Of a stretch of 64,000 bases of DNA, positions 23,812 to 32,992 are shown piece by piece; within the stretch, counting starts at the first letter, position 1; the number at the start of each line of letters is the position of its first letter. Source of the stretch: Brevibacillus invocatus. GTDB taxonomy: Bacteria; Bacillota; Bacilli; Brevibacillales; Brevibacillaceae. Under the pieces are notes generated by a model that was given only the letters and a program-made list of their open reading frames with translations, had not been told where the DNA came from and made no database searches. A program made the translations under genes and the position numbers. Location of the stretch: the NCBI RefSeq assembly GCF_003710915.1, contig NZ_RHHR01000034.1, positions 1 through 64,000 on the forward strand, given 5' to 3'.

Positions 23812-25632
23812 ATGCAAATGATGCAGTATTACGTGCGTTTGCGCGAGCGATATCAGGATGTGGCAGAAGGGGTGCCACAGGAGATCACTTTGCCCCAATT
23901 AGGGGAGATATTTTGTTGTACGGAAAGAAATGCAAAGCTGGTGATCAAGCAGTTTGTCCATAGACAATGGATCGAATGGACTCCTGGACGTGGAAGAGGG
24001 CATGTATCCAGGGTTACCTTCCTGTGTGGCGTTGAACACGTCGTGCTGGCTCAAGCACAGGAATGTGTAAGGCAAGGAGACGTGGAAAAAGCCCTGCAGC
24101 TGGTGCAGGATTCACACTTTTCTCCCCATGGAAAAGAAGGATTTTTGTCATGGCTTTCGGAACAGTTTGGCTTTCGGACGGAACCAGGGGACGAGCGACC
24201 GCTGGATACGTTGAGGATGTCATTTTACAGAACGATACCAGCTCTGGACCCGGCATTTGTGGGGCGCAGGACGGAATCACATATGGTCAACCAGATTTTT
24301 GATACGCTGATTCGCTATGATGAATCGACGGGAGCCTATCAGCCGCATCTTGCGCACCATTGGGAGGCGAACGACGTCGGCACTGAATGGACGATATATT
24401 TGCGCAAAGGAGTCCAGTTTCATCACGGTCGAGAGCTGATAGCCGATGATGTGGTGTGGACGCTGCGACGTATTGCGGATAAAGCTACCGGCTCTCCCTA
24501 TCGATGGATGCTTCAGGATTTAGTAGAGGTGATCGCGCTTTCTCCTTACAAATTGCGCATAAAGCTGAAGCGTTCCAATCCTATGTGGCTCTCGATCCTC
24601 GCGTCTAATCGCTTGTCCATAGTACCCCGAGACATCGTACAGCAGAAAAAAGAGGCATTCTCCAGTGAGCCGATTGGAAGCGGACCATTCCGATTGACAC
24701 GAAATGATGAGCGACTGTTTGTCTTGGAGGCATTTCCGCATTACTTCCAAGGCCGTGCCCATCTGGATCGGGTCGAGATATGGATTGTCTCCGCTATCAG
24801 CCAATGGCTTTTGACCGCTCATGATGGCAAGGACGACCACGAGCACTTGCGCCAGTCCACAACCATACGGGAGCTGAGAGACGAGTGGAGAGCGCTTCAA
24901 CAGGTCGAGATGGGCTGCAAGTACATCATGTATAACTTAAATCGTGGCGGAATAGTCCAGAATCAGGTGTTTCGTGAAACGGTTGATCGCTTGCTGGATC
25001 GTGACTCGATGATTGCCCAACTAGGGGAGGAACGGCATCGGCCAGCAAATAGTTTTCTAATGGAACAAGCCAAGGAGAACCAGGACCAGCCGCCGCTGCA
25101 GCTGGAGGAAGCGCGTCATCTGTTGCAAGCCTGCGGCTATCAGGGAGAGACGATCAACCTGTACACCTATCAGGGGGCAGGAAATGAGAAGGATGTCTGC
25201 TGGGTACAGGAGAGATTAAGGGAAGCAGGGGTGAGTGTGTTCGTAAAGGCAGTCACGATTGAAGAGCTCAAGCAGCCGAATATGGCCTTGCAAGCTGATC
25301 TCTTGCTGGCAGGCGAAGTGTTCGAACACCCGCTGCTGATCGGAATGATCGAGATGTACAGGTCGGATCGCAGCTTTATACGGATGCTCTGTGATGTCAG
25401 TCTGCGGGAGGGGATCGACGACACGCTGGATCGAGCCATGTGTGAACCGGATTTGAAGCAACAGCAGCAGGATGTGCATAATGTGGAGACATTGCTCAAG
25501 AAGCGGGCGGCTATATCGTTACTGTACCACTCTACCCAACAGATTTCGTATCATGAAGCGCTGGCGGGCGTTTCCCTGACAGCATTGGGGCTGGTGAAGT
25601 ACAAGGACATTTGGTTTCAGTCTGGGGAATAA
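23812..25632 (+). CDS. SgrR family regulator (HTH plus solute-binding-like domain)
   Basis: 606 residues. The N-terminal SgrR_N winged helix (about 1-110) contains ITLPQLGEIFCCTERNAKLVIKQ and the motif WIEWTPGRGRGHVS. It is followed by an oligopeptide/sugar solute-binding-like domain (SBP_bac_5; about 140-560; WTIYLRKGVQFHHGRELIADDVVWTLRRI, IGSGPF). There is no signal peptide, so the binding domain is a cytoplasmic ligand sensor. It likely controls the divergent MFS gene and perhaps the downstream cupin gene (38-base gap). Confidence 0.9.
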   Translation: MQMMQYYVRLRERYQDVAEGVPQEITLPQLGEIFCCTERNAKLVIKQFVHRQWIEWTPGRGRGHVSRVTFLCGVEHVVLAQAQECVRQGDVEKALQLVQDSHFSPHGKEGFLSWLSEQFGFRTEPGDERPLDTLRMSFYRTIPALDPAFVGRRTESHMVNQIFDTLIRYDESTGAYQPHLAHHWEANDVGTEWTIYLRKGVQFHHGRELIADDVVWTLRRIADKATGSPYRWMLQDLVEVIALSPYKLRIKLKRSNPMWLSILASNRLSIVPRDIVQQKKEAFSSEPIGSGPFRLTRNDERLFVLEAFPHYFQGRAHLDRVEIWIVSAISQWLLTAHDGKDDHEHLRQSTTIRELRDEWRALQQVEMGCKYIMYNLNRGGIVQNQVFRETVDRLLDRDSMIAQLGEERHRPANSFLMEQAKENQDQPPLQLEEARHLLQACGYQGETINLYTYQGAGNEKDVCWVQERLREAGVSVFVKAVTIEELKQPNMALQADLLLAGEVFEHPLLIGMIEMYRSDRSFIRMLCDVSLREGIDDTLDRAMCEPDLKQQQQDVHNVETLLKKRAAISLLYHSTQQISYHEALAGVSLTALGLVKYKDIWFQSGE

Positions 25633-25670
25633 GGCTGGCTGAACGAACTCATATCAGGAGGAGAACGTGT

Positions 25671-26039
25671 ATGAAGCTGTTTCGTTTTGATCAACAGGTA
25701 GCGAGTGCGATTGAAGTATACGATTCTGTCAATGCTGCGATTGCGCGTATCGTACGAACTCAGGGACCGGTAGCCATTGGCTGTATTCGGTTGGGAACTA
25801 ATAGCGTGCTTGGTTATCACCCTGCGGTCGTGGACCAGCTTTTTCTCGTGGTGGACGGGGAAGGCTGGGTTCGCGGCAAGGATGATACGGAACGTGTGTC
25901 GATCAGCGCCGGCCAGGCTGCTTTTTGGGTAGCAGGTGAGGGGCATGAGTCCGGAAGTGATGAAGGAATGGTGGTCATGGTGATCGAGGGAGAAGGATTG
26001 AATCCCGAGCGCTTCATGCCATTGCTTGAAAGGATATAA
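25671..26039 (+). CDS. Cupin domain protein
   Basis: 122 residues forming a single cupin: GYHPAVVDQLFLVVDGEGWVRG (first cupin motif, with only one of the usual His) and ISAGQAAFWVAGEGHES (second motif). The ATG at 25671 has a strong CAGGAGGAG site. Metal ligands are fewer than in classical enzymes, so it may bind a ligand without catalysing a reaction. Follows the SgrR-like gene on the same strand. Confidence 0.8.
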   Translation: MKLFRFDQQVASAIEVYDSVNAAIARIVRTQGPVAIGCIRLGTNSVLGYHPAVVDQLFLVVDGEGWVRGKDDTERVSISAGQAAFWVAGEGHESGSDEGMVVMVIEGEGLNPERFMPLLERI

Positions 26040-26093
26040 AAAACCTCGCCAAAGTCGTAGGGACTGACCCCGTATGACTGGCGAGGTTTTCTT
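26038..26093. terminator. Bidirectional terminator
   Basis: AAAACCTCGCCA ... TGGCGAGGTTTT hairpin between convergent genes. Confidence 0.82.
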
Positions 26094-26100
26094 CTTTCGA

Positions 26101-27747
26101 TTAAGGCATCATCATAAATTCTTGAAACAGCTCCGCATTCTCTTCCATGAAGGTTTGCATGGAGATGCCCACTTCCTGCTGGATTTCCATCATTTGCTCT
26201 TCTGTGATGGTTGCCAGGTTGATGCCGTTGCTGTCGTTGACTTGAGGGATTTCAAGCGGTTTTCCGAATTCCTCTGTCGTTTTCAGCTTCATGCTTACGC
26301 CTTTTGGTAGTTCAGGTGTCTCATCGAAATGGAGTGTCACATCTGCTGTAGACTCGCGTCCGTTGTCGGTATTGGTAGTGGTGGAAGTGATTTTACCGGA
26401 CAGGGATACAGTTTGCAGAGCGGTGTCATCCTGAAGGGCCAGGTTGAAATCGTAGGTGCCGTCTTCTTTTTTATCTTGTTTGGTTGTCTCAAAAGTGGTT
26501 TTCAGATCCATCACAGGCCGGGACTCGTCGACTAAGAGGAAGCCGAAGGTACCGTTCGTCTTGCCTTGTTCTTCCTTCGCTTTGTAGGAGAGACTCAGCT
26601 TGTTGCTATCAGCATTTTCCGGATCCTGCAGGGAATAACGGTGGTAGGTGTCTGCTCCGTTTTGATAAGAAACGCTTTGCCAGAAGACACTTTCTTTATC
26701 CTTCTCGGCAACCAGCAATTTGCGGGAAAGAATCTGGTGGTTGGAGTCGATCAGTACAACCATATTCAGTTTCTCTTCCTTGTTTGGTTCTTCTACCTTC
26801 ACATCTTCAATCAGGTCGGTAAATGTCTGGTCAAAGGACTTCTTGAACTCTTCACGAGTGATCGATGGCCCTACTTCATAGCCTGTGTCGTTCATCAAGG
26901 TGTACATATTGTTGTATCGCGTGTAGATCAGGTCAAACAGCTTTTCATCTGTCTTGGCTTTTTCTGCGATCTGCGTCAGCAGGGCAGAGGCTTCCTCGGG
27001 GGTAAAGCTGACCGTTACTTCGCGAACGTTGGTCTGGTACCCTTCCTCGTTAAAGGCAACGTCCTTCTTCATGCTGATCTGACTGTCTTTCAAGCTGTTC
27101 GCATAGAGCAAGGCGTATGGCGTCATGATGCTTTTTACTTCGTCACTGTTGACTTCGACTGCTTTGAACAGATCGCCATAGGTGAGGAAGCGCTTCGGCA
27201 ATTCTTCACCAAAATTCTGCGCGATGGTCTCGCGGTCTTTCAGGTCTACATACGCGTACTTGCTATAAAACTCCGGAAGCTTGAAGCCAACCAGCGTATC
27301 GTTCAGGAAAAACTCCAGGGTAGCCAGTTTCTTTTCGCTCAGGTGAACTTCCAGATTACCGGATTGCTGTTTCTTTTGTTCATCGATGTTGCTGTTCATG
27401 ATGATTTTTGCGCTGCTCAGCAAGTCGAGCACTTTTTCTGCTTGCGGGTCTGGAATGTCTGCATCAATCTGAATATCACTCAACTCTGTCTTAGAGTGAA
27501 CAGGTTTTTCCAGGTAAGGCTTCATGTACGCTTCATATTCTGCGTAGGATTTTGAAAAATCGCTGGAAAGCTTCATCATGCTCTCAGCTTCAGATTGCAG
27601 GTAAATCGTTTTTGAACTTTTGAACAGGTCCAGTTTGGCGTACGCAGTACCCAGTCCGCCGATGACAACTACCGCTGCAGCACCGATAATCAACAGTGTT
27701 TTTTTGTAGCTTTTGCGTGGCGGGTTGACATTTGTTGTGGTTTCCAT
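26101..27747 (-). CDS. Membrane-anchored extracellular protein (DUF6583-like)
   Basis: 548 residues: a short basic cytoplasmic N-terminus, one membrane helix (about 17-40, LLIIGAAAVVVIGGLGTAYA), then a large hydrophilic extracytoplasmic region of alternating helical and beta-rich segments, ending in a Met/Glu-rich helix. Its layout resembles the DUF6583 family of Paenibacillaceae; I am not certain of the family. ATG at 27747 with GGGGAG. A possible promoter (TACAAT at 27827-27832, minus strand) lies 80 bases upstream. No enzymatic motif seen. Confidence 0.72.
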   Translation of the reverse strand: METTTNVNPPRKSYKKTLLIIGAAAVVVIGGLGTAYAKLDLFKSSKTIYLQSEAESMMKLSSDFSKSYAEYEAYMKPYLEKPVHSKTELSDIQIDADIPDPQAEKVLDLLSSAKIIMNSNIDEQKKQQSGNLEVHLSEKKLATLEFFLNDTLVGFKLPEFYSKYAYVDLKDRETIAQNFGEELPKRFLTYGDLFKAVEVNSDEVKSIMTPYALLYANSLKDSQISMKKDVAFNEEGYQTNVREVTVSFTPEEASALLTQIAEKAKTDEKLFDLIYTRYNNMYTLMNDTGYEVGPSITREEFKKSFDQTFTDLIEDVKVEEPNKEEKLNMVVLIDSNHQILSRKLLVAEKDKESVFWQSVSYQNGADTYHRYSLQDPENADSNKLSLSYKAKEEQGKTNGTFGFLLVDESRPVMDLKTTFETTKQDKKEDGTYDFNLALQDDTALQTVSLSGKITSTTTNTDNGRESTADVTLHFDETPELPKGVSMKLKTTEEFGKPLEIPQVNDSNGINLATITEEQMMEIQQEVGISMQTFMEENAELFQEFMMMP

Positions 27748-28076
27748 CACTTTCTCCCCTTTAAGCTTTCTATCTGTTTAGTGAATACGTGTTTGAACAG
27801 CTATGGTTTCACGCACTCAGTTTTGTATTGTAACATATGGAAAAGCTTTGAAAATGATTTCCAGCAAAATGCTGTCGAAATGTGATAAAAAGTAACTTTA
27901 TACCCAGTCAATCAGTCCTGATTTTTCCAATAACCGAGAAGTGGTGTTGGCAAAGAGGGTACCTGCCGATATAGGATTAAGCAGGATTATGGTTCAAATG
28001 AATTAGAATGATATGATATTGTAATTGGAAATATTCAATTCAGATAGATTCGGGACAACCAGGGGGAGGAATGTAA
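27748..28076. other. 329-nt divergent intergenic region
   Basis: AT-rich region between the anchored protein and the LysR gene. Contains a candidate minus-strand -10 (TACAAT, 27827-27832). Just before the LysR gene is an imperfect palindrome AATTGGAAATATTCAATT (about 28023-28040), which could be an autoregulatory LysR site. No gene seen. Confidence 0.45.
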
Positions 28077-28988
28077 GTGGATTTTCGCGTGCTGCAAACA
28101 TTCATGGTAGCGGCTACTACCGAAAATTTTCATCAGGCGGCTGAGGCGCTGTTTATTGCCCAGCCGACGGTTAGTCAGCACATTCGGCTGTTGGAAAAGG
28201 AATTGGGTATTTCTTTGTTTGAACGGGTGGGGAAGCGCGTTCGTTTGACGGCGGCGGGGAAACGGTATTTGCCCCATGCCAAAAGTCTTCTGGAGCAGTG
28301 GCATTATGGAATGGAGGATTTGCAGGCTTGGAGACAAGGGTATCAGGAAAAGCTGCAAATCGTCGTGTCACCGATCATTGCACGTGCTAGGCTGTCCCAT
28401 TTGCTTCATCGCTACACAAAGCTGTATCCCGATGTCGATCTGTCGATTCGAATTGCCGATTCGGTCGAGATCGGTCCATTGGTGCAGAGCGGGCAAGCGG
28501 ATCTCGGTCTGACCAGAATCATACCGGGCGAATTTCAATTGTCCACGTACTTGCTGTATGAAGATCCGATCGTGTTTGCGGTACCGCATAATGGAGGAGA
28601 CATGGACGCGCCGTTGCCGGACTGGGAGCAGGAGCTGCAAACCAAGCGGCTTTTTACCTACAATCATCCGGGATATTGGGACGATCTGCTGCTGCAGCTG
28701 CGCCAGCGAGGGATTAGCCTGCGAACCATGACAGTCTCGCAGGTGGACATCACCAAGCGATTTATCGAGGATGGTCTGGGAGTATCTTTCCTGCCCCGCA
28801 CAGCCGTCTACCGTGACTTGTTTGAAAACCGGTTCATTGAGTTGCCTACCCCAGGTCTGCATCTGCCCAAGGTAGCTTCTTATTTGGTCATGCCAAAGGG
28901 CGGTGTGTCAGCCGCGGTGCAGCATTTTGTAGAGATTTTGCAAAGCTTGTATCCGCCGATGCCGCTCGTACAGGGTGGTCGCAATTAA
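28077..28988 (+). CDS. LysR family transcriptional regulator (CitR-like by context)
   Basis: 303 residues: N-terminal winged helix (about 1-60; LQTFMVAATTENFHQAAEALFIAQPTVSQHIRLLEKELG split over the classical LysR HTH) and a C-terminal inducer-binding domain (about 90-290). The GTG at 28077 is preceded by GGGGGAGGA. It lies directly upstream of a citrate synthase gene. In B. subtilis the LysR protein CitR is adjacent to citA, though divergent there. The palindrome inside the citrate synthase promoter is a plausible target. Confidence 0.9.
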   Translation: MDFRVLQTFMVAATTENFHQAAEALFIAQPTVSQHIRLLEKELGISLFERVGKRVRLTAAGKRYLPHAKSLLEQWHYGMEDLQAWRQGYQEKLQIVVSPIIARARLSHLLHRYTKLYPDVDLSIRIADSVEIGPLVQSGQADLGLTRIIPGEFQLSTYLLYEDPIVFAVPHNGGDMDAPLPDWEQELQTKRLFTYNHPGYWDDLLLQLRQRGISLRTMTVSQVDITKRFIEDGLGVSFLPRTAVYRDLFENRFIELPTPGLHLPKVASYLVMPKGGVSAAVQHFVEILQSLYPPMPLVQGGRN

Positions 28989-29028
28989 TTGATAACGATT
29001 TATAATCAAAAACCCGATTTTATTTTAT

Positions 29029-29057
29029 TTCATATTGCGAATCGCAATCGATATACT
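29029..29057 (+). promoter_or_regulatory. Citrate synthase promoter with embedded palindrome
   Basis: TTCATA (29029-29034), 17-base spacer, TATACT (29052-29057). The spacer contains ATTGCGA-A-TCGCAAT (29034-29048), a perfect 15-base palindrome. A second dyad TTGAT ... ATCAA lies at 28989-29009. Candidate operator for the upstream LysR protein. Confidence 0.6.
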
Positions 29058-29103
29058 AGAAGAAGATAGAAAGATAGATCAATCGTTTAAGGGAGTGGGG
29101 ATA

Positions 29104-30207
29104 ATGAGTAAACAATCGCAGCTAGCCATTGGGTTGGATGGAATCGCAGTTGCCGAAACAGACCTGAGCCTGGTGGACGGTCTGGAAGGCTTATTGGTTT
29201 ATCGCGGATATTGGGCGCGAGATTTGGCGATTCACCATACGTTCGAGGAAGTTGCTCATCTGCTCTGGTACGGACATTTGCCCAGCGAGGAAGAGTTGAC
29301 TGCGCTCAAAAACAAGCTGAAGGAAAACCGCGAGCTTCCTGAGCACGTAAAAGGGCTACTGCGCATGATCCCCGCTGATGTCGATATGATGAGCGTGCTT
29401 CGTACAGGGGTATCTGCTCTCGGCAGCTCTGCTCACGGCTGGCCTCCAACTATTGACGAAGTGATCGCTGTCACCGCCAAAATGCCGACTATCGTGGCTT
29501 TCCGCTACGCCTGTCTGCAAGGCCGTGAACCGCTCGCTCCCAAGTTCGAACTGGATCATACGGCCAATTACCTGTACATGCTCAAAGGAACAGAACCTAG
29601 TCACGCACATGTTCGCGCACTGGATGCGTACCTGATTTTGACGCAGGAGCATGGCATGAATGCCTCTACCTTTACCGGGCGCGTGGTCACCTCGACAGAA
29701 TCCGATCTGATCTCTGCGATCACAGGTGCGATCGGGACCTTGAAGGGACCTTTGCACGGTGGAGCACCATCGGAAGTAACGGAAATGATCGAGGCCATCG
29801 GTACCAAGGAAAATGCAGAACCATGGCTTCGTAACAAACTTGAAAACGGCGGACGTCTGATGGGCTTCGGTCATCGTGTCTACAAAACCATCGATCCCCG
29901 TGCAACGGCCCTGCGCGTCGTAGCAGAGCAGCTGTCCGGTGATGACCCATGGTTTGATCTCGCCACACATGTAGAGCAGGTAGGGCTGCGACTGTTGGCG
30001 GAGTACAAACCGGGCCGCAAGCTGAATACCAATGTAGAATTCTTTGCTGCAGCTGTGATGCGTGCTGTCGGTCTGGATGACGACCTGTTCACGCCAAGCT
30101 TTGCAGTAAGCCGTGTCGTAGGCTGGAGCGCTCATATCCTGGAACAGGCTGCGAGCAACCGGATCATCCGTCCGCAGTCCAACTACATTGGCTCGATGCC
30201 GGAGTAA
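29104..30207 (+). CDS. Citrate synthase family protein
   Basis: 367 residues. Catalytic signature regions: LKGPLHGGAPSEV (first His), MGFGHRVYKTIDPRA (second His and CoA-binding stretch), and NVEFFAAAVMRAVGL near the catalytic Asp/Phe region. It condenses acetyl-CoA (or propionyl-CoA) with oxaloacetate; sequence alone does not separate citrate from methylcitrate synthase. The context with a LysR regulator suggests a CitA-like minor citrate synthase. ATG at 29104 with GGGAGTGGGG upstream. Confidence 0.92.
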   Translation: MSKQSQLAIGLDGIAVAETDLSLVDGLEGLLVYRGYWARDLAIHHTFEEVAHLLWYGHLPSEEELTALKNKLKENRELPEHVKGLLRMIPADVDMMSVLRTGVSALGSSAHGWPPTIDEVIAVTAKMPTIVAFRYACLQGREPLAPKFELDHTANYLYMLKGTEPSHAHVRALDAYLILTQEHGMNASTFTGRVVTSTESDLISAITGAIGTLKGPLHGGAPSEVTEMIEAIGTKENAEPWLRNKLENGGRLMGFGHRVYKTIDPRATALRVVAEQLSGDDPWFDLATHVEQVGLRLLAEYKPGRKLNTNVEFFAAAVMRAVGLDDDLFTPSFAVSRVVGWSAHILEQAASNRIIRPQSNYIGSMPE

Positions 30208-30227
30208 AACGTAAATATACCGGTATA

Positions 30228-30274
30228 TCCTCCCCCTTTTGGCAGACCGAACAGGTCTGTCGAGGGGGTGTTTT
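30228..30274 (+). terminator. Terminator after citrate synthase
   Basis: CCCCC...CAGACC-GAAC-AGGTCTG...GGGGG hairpin followed by a T-rich tract. Confidence 0.85.
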
Positions 30275-30378
30275 CATATTAATGTCCACAGAAATGCGGA
30301 GTGCAGTCCAAGTGCAGTTCGGGATTGCATGTGCGTCTTTGTTTTGGCATGATGAGAAAAAAAGAAGGGGTGGAGCAT

Positions 30379-31416
30379 ATGGTGTTATTAGCATCTCCGT
30401 TTCAATTCAAAGGACTTACCTTGAAAAATCGCGTAGTCATGCCGCCGATGTGTCAGTATTCAGTGGATGCCCATGATGGAACTCCAAATGACTGGCATTT
30501 TGTTCACTACGTTTCCCGTGCTGTAGGGGGGACCGGACTGATCATCGTAGAAATGACGGATGTGGAGCCCGATGGCCGAATTTCCAATGGCGATCTGGGA
30601 TTGTGGTCGGACGAGCAGATTCCTGCCTATGCCCGAATCGTGAAGGAAGTACATAAATACGGAGCCAAAATCGGGATCCAGATTGGTCATGCCGGCAGAA
30701 AAGCCGAGGATGCCGAGGTTCCTGTCTCTTCGTCTGCGATCAAGTTTCCAGGCGATGTGTACAAAACACCTCGCGCATTGACGACAGAAGAAGTGCAGCA
30801 GATGGTGGAGAAGTTTGCCGAGTCTGCTCGTCGTGCAGTGGAAGCGGGCATGGATACGATCGAGGTGCACGGTGCTCACGGCTACCTGATTCATCAATTC
30901 CATTCGCCGCTGACGAACCAGCGTGAGGATCAGTACGGACGCGACCTCGCCCTGTTTGGTGTAGAGGTGATTCAGGCGATCAAAAAAGTCATTCCTGCCG
31001 ACATGCCTCTGATCATGCGTATTTCTGCCGTCGAGTATGTAGATGACGGATATGGTCTGGAACACAGCATCGAGCTGTGCCGTCGATACAAGGAAGCCGG
31101 AATCGACATCTTCCACATCTCCAGTGGCGGTGAAGGTCCGATTGGCTCACGTGGCCGTCCTGGCATTCATCCTGGCTACCAGGTACCACTCGCCAGAGCG
31201 ATCCGGCAGGCGCTAGGCGTTCCGGTGATTGCAGTAGGCAAGCTGGATGATGCCAGCCTGGCAGAAGCTACGCTGGGCAATGGCGATGCCGATCTGATCG
31301 CAGTAGGCCGTGGAATTTTGCATGATCCGTATTGGGCGATTCATGCGATCCGTGAGCTTTCGGGTGAAGTAGGAATCCCAAGGCAGTATGGACCAGGTTT
31401 TCCGACAAAGCGATAA
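30379..31416 (+). CDS. namA: NADPH dehydrogenase, old yellow enzyme family (NamA/YqjM)
   Basis: 345 residues forming a TIM barrel with FMN. Diagnostic YqjM-class features: N-terminal VVMPPMCQYS with Cys25 and Tyr27 as active-site residues, and VHGAHGYLIHQF with the paired substrate-binding histidines. The C-terminal GRGILHDPYWA segment is typical. It reduces activated C=C double bonds and nitro compounds with NADPH. ATG at 30379 preceded by a GGGGTGGAG site. Single-gene unit with its own terminator. Confidence 0.94.
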   Translation: MVLLASPFQFKGLTLKNRVVMPPMCQYSVDAHDGTPNDWHFVHYVSRAVGGTGLIIVEMTDVEPDGRISNGDLGLWSDEQIPAYARIVKEVHKYGAKIGIQIGHAGRKAEDAEVPVSSSAIKFPGDVYKTPRALTTEEVQQMVEKFAESARRAVEAGMDTIEVHGAHGYLIHQFHSPLTNQREDQYGRDLALFGVEVIQAIKKVIPADMPLIMRISAVEYVDDGYGLEHSIELCRRYKEAGIDIFHISSGGEGPIGSRGRPGIHPGYQVPLARAIRQALGVPVIAVGKLDDASLAEATLGNGDADLIAVGRGILHDPYWAIHAIRELSGEVGIPRQYGPGFPTKR

Positions 31417-31423
31417 GGAAGCG

Positions 31424-31453
31424 AAAAAAAGAGCCGTTACGGCTCTTTTTTTG
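31424..31453. terminator. Bidirectional terminator after namA
   Basis: AAAAAAAGAGCCG-TTA-CGGCTCTTTTTTT, between convergent genes. Confidence 0.93.
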
Positions 31454-31461
31454 TACGTCTG

Positions 31462-32376
31462 TTACACCCACCAACGCTTTTGCGGCAGCAAGACGACGTT
31501 CAGCGAGGTATGCTGCTCAAACCAGCGCTTCATTTGCGTTTTCATCACCAGGTACTCGGAAGCTGCGTGTGAAACCCCGATTAGCGACAGGGAGGTTTTC
31601 TGCACGTATTCCATCATCTGGTTGAAACGCTGCCTGCCGTAGGGATTGTCAATATGGCAATGAATTTCACCGGTGATGTAAGCCTGAGCCCCGAGGGCTT
31701 CCGCTTCTTGCATGTCACGTACCACGTCACCACAGCCAGGCACGATGGCAACCGTATCGATACTTGTACGTCGGATCCCTTCAAAGTCGGTGTATGGAAT
31801 ATCAAATATCGCTGTTAGTTGCGTGACCAACGCATCTGTATTCGTCTCTTTTACCCGGAAAATGCCGCCCACATGCCCGTTTCCATGAGGGATAAACGGC
31901 TGGATCAGCTCCGCATCCAGCGCCTCCATGATCGCTCCGCCTGTGCCAATCGGCATGCTCGTATCCATCGGCAGATGACAGGTAAAAACGGATAGCTCCT
32001 TGTCCTTTAAGCGTTGTAAAAGATCAGGTTGTATCGGTAAAAAACCTCGGCCCCATTTCCCTCGTGGATCACCACACTCCATGAACAGGGGATGATGCAT
32101 GAACAAGAGGTCGCCAGGTGCAGCCTGCTGGATGAAGGACTGCAGGACTTCTTCGGTAGGAAAAACAGCGAGAAAAACCGTTTCCACCTCTTCGCGTCCT
32201 GCCAGCATGAAACCATTGAAACGCGAAACGAATTCCGGTTCAAAATAGTGAGCCCAGTCAAACCCCAGAGGATCGTATACCATCGGAATAAAACGGCTAA
32301 AGGCAGGGTCAGTCTCCCACTCTTCGATGTGAAATAGCTTGCTGAGCGCGTTTCCTAAAGCAACTCGTGATTCCAT
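31462..32376 (-). CDS. Nif3-like dinuclear metal-centre protein (DUF34)
   Basis: 304 residues. Metal-binding elements of the Nif3/DUF34 family are visible: DLLFMHHPLFM (His pair), TCHLPMD, the region IVPGCGDVVRDM, the ITGEIHCHIDNPYG segment and the C-terminal GVSHAASEY. Family members form toroidal hexamers with two metal ions per subunit; some act as GTP cyclohydrolase-like or RNA-related enzymes, but the general function is unsettled. ATG at 32376 with AAGGAG 11 bases upstream. It follows the chimeric ORF by 26 bases. Confidence 0.85.
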   Translation of the reverse strand: MESRVALGNALSKLFHIEEWETDPAFSRFIPMVYDPLGFDWAHYFEPEFVSRFNGFMLAGREEVETVFLAVFPTEEVLQSFIQQAAPGDLLFMHHPLFMECGDPRGKWGRGFLPIQPDLLQRLKDKELSVFTCHLPMDTSMPIGTGGAIMEALDAELIQPFIPHGNGHVGGIFRVKETNTDALVTQLTAIFDIPYTDFEGIRRTSIDTVAIVPGCGDVVRDMQEAEALGAQAYITGEIHCHIDNPYGRQRFNQMMEYVQKTSLSLIGVSHAASEYLVMKTQMKRWFEQHTSLNVVLLPQKRWWV

Positions 32377-32402
32377 CTCCCCCACATCTCCTTCCTCTGT
32401 TC

Positions 32403-32825
32403 CTAATACAACACCATGTTCCCGGTCTCCTTCATATGCCGCTCTGCGCGTCTGACCAAGAGGAGAGTGGCTGTGATGAGCAAAAGCAGGACTACCCCCA
32501 GAAGCCCCAGGTCGGGTAGTAGCGCTGTAAAAGCCGTGCCTTCCATCACCAGCGCTCGTACCAGCGCTGCGATAGAGTGGTGATATGTATCCTCCCAAGG
32601 CAGGAAAAAGTCCAACACGTTCAGGAATTGATTGGAGAGGGCATCCATCTCCTGGAGCTGATGGCGCAAGGATGTCGGGATGGAAGGGAGGATCTCCTCG
32701 GTCCATGCCAAGCGAGTTGCATGATGCTCTGGGTTGGCTAATACGTGAAGACTATGGAAAAATTCATTCCCTGGCAGATAGACGATAGAGAGATGCTTTC
32801 GCAGCCACAGGGGAAGGTCTTGCAT
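32403..32825 (-). CDS. Chimeric ORF: regulator-effector-like N-terminus plus permease-like C-terminus
   Basis: 140 residues. Residues 1-95 (GNEFFHSLHVLANPEHH, LAWTEEILPSIPTSLRHQLQ) resemble the N-terminal effector region of ArsR-type regulators such as the one at 37821-38885, but no DNA-binding domain follows. Residues about 96-140 (LLPDLGLLGVVLLLLITATLLLVRRAERHMKETG) look like the last membrane helix of an ABC-2 type permease. I suspect a deletion fused two genes. A good AAAGGAGT site precedes the ATG. It may still be expressed together with the Nif3-like gene. Confidence 0.5.
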   Translation of the reverse strand: MQDLPLWLRKHLSIVYLPGNEFFHSLHVLANPEHHATRLAWTEEILPSIPTSLRHQLQEMDALSNQFLNVLDFFLPWEDTYHHSIAALVRALVMEGTAFTALLPDLGLLGVVLLLLITATLLLVRRAERHMKETGNMVLY

Positions 32826-32850
32826 GAGCTGACTCCTTTCTTTATTTCAA

Positions 32851-32866
32851 TTAACCGATTGGTAAA
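32851..32866. promoter_or_regulatory. Operator-like inverted repeat upstream of the chimeric ORF
   Basis: TTAACC-GATT-GGTAAA, an ACC/GGT-type dyad typical of TetR-family operators, 26 bases before the start codon. No cognate regulator gene is adjacent, consistent with loss of neighbouring genes. Confidence 0.45.
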
Positions 32867-32934
32867 TCGAGAATTCAGGTTGCCAAAAGTGAAGTGATTA
32901 TGCTGGAAGCCGTATGGAAAGTCAAGAGATGCAA

Positions 32935-32967
32935 GCGAAAAAACCACGCTCTTTCGAAAGCGTGGTT
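32935..32967 (-). terminator. Terminator of the MoxR/DUF58/DUF4129 operon
   Basis: AACCACGCT ... AGCGTGGTT hairpin; on the minus strand followed by TTTTTT. Confidence 0.88.
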
Positions 32968-32992
32968 GATCATACATGACGGACTATGGGGC

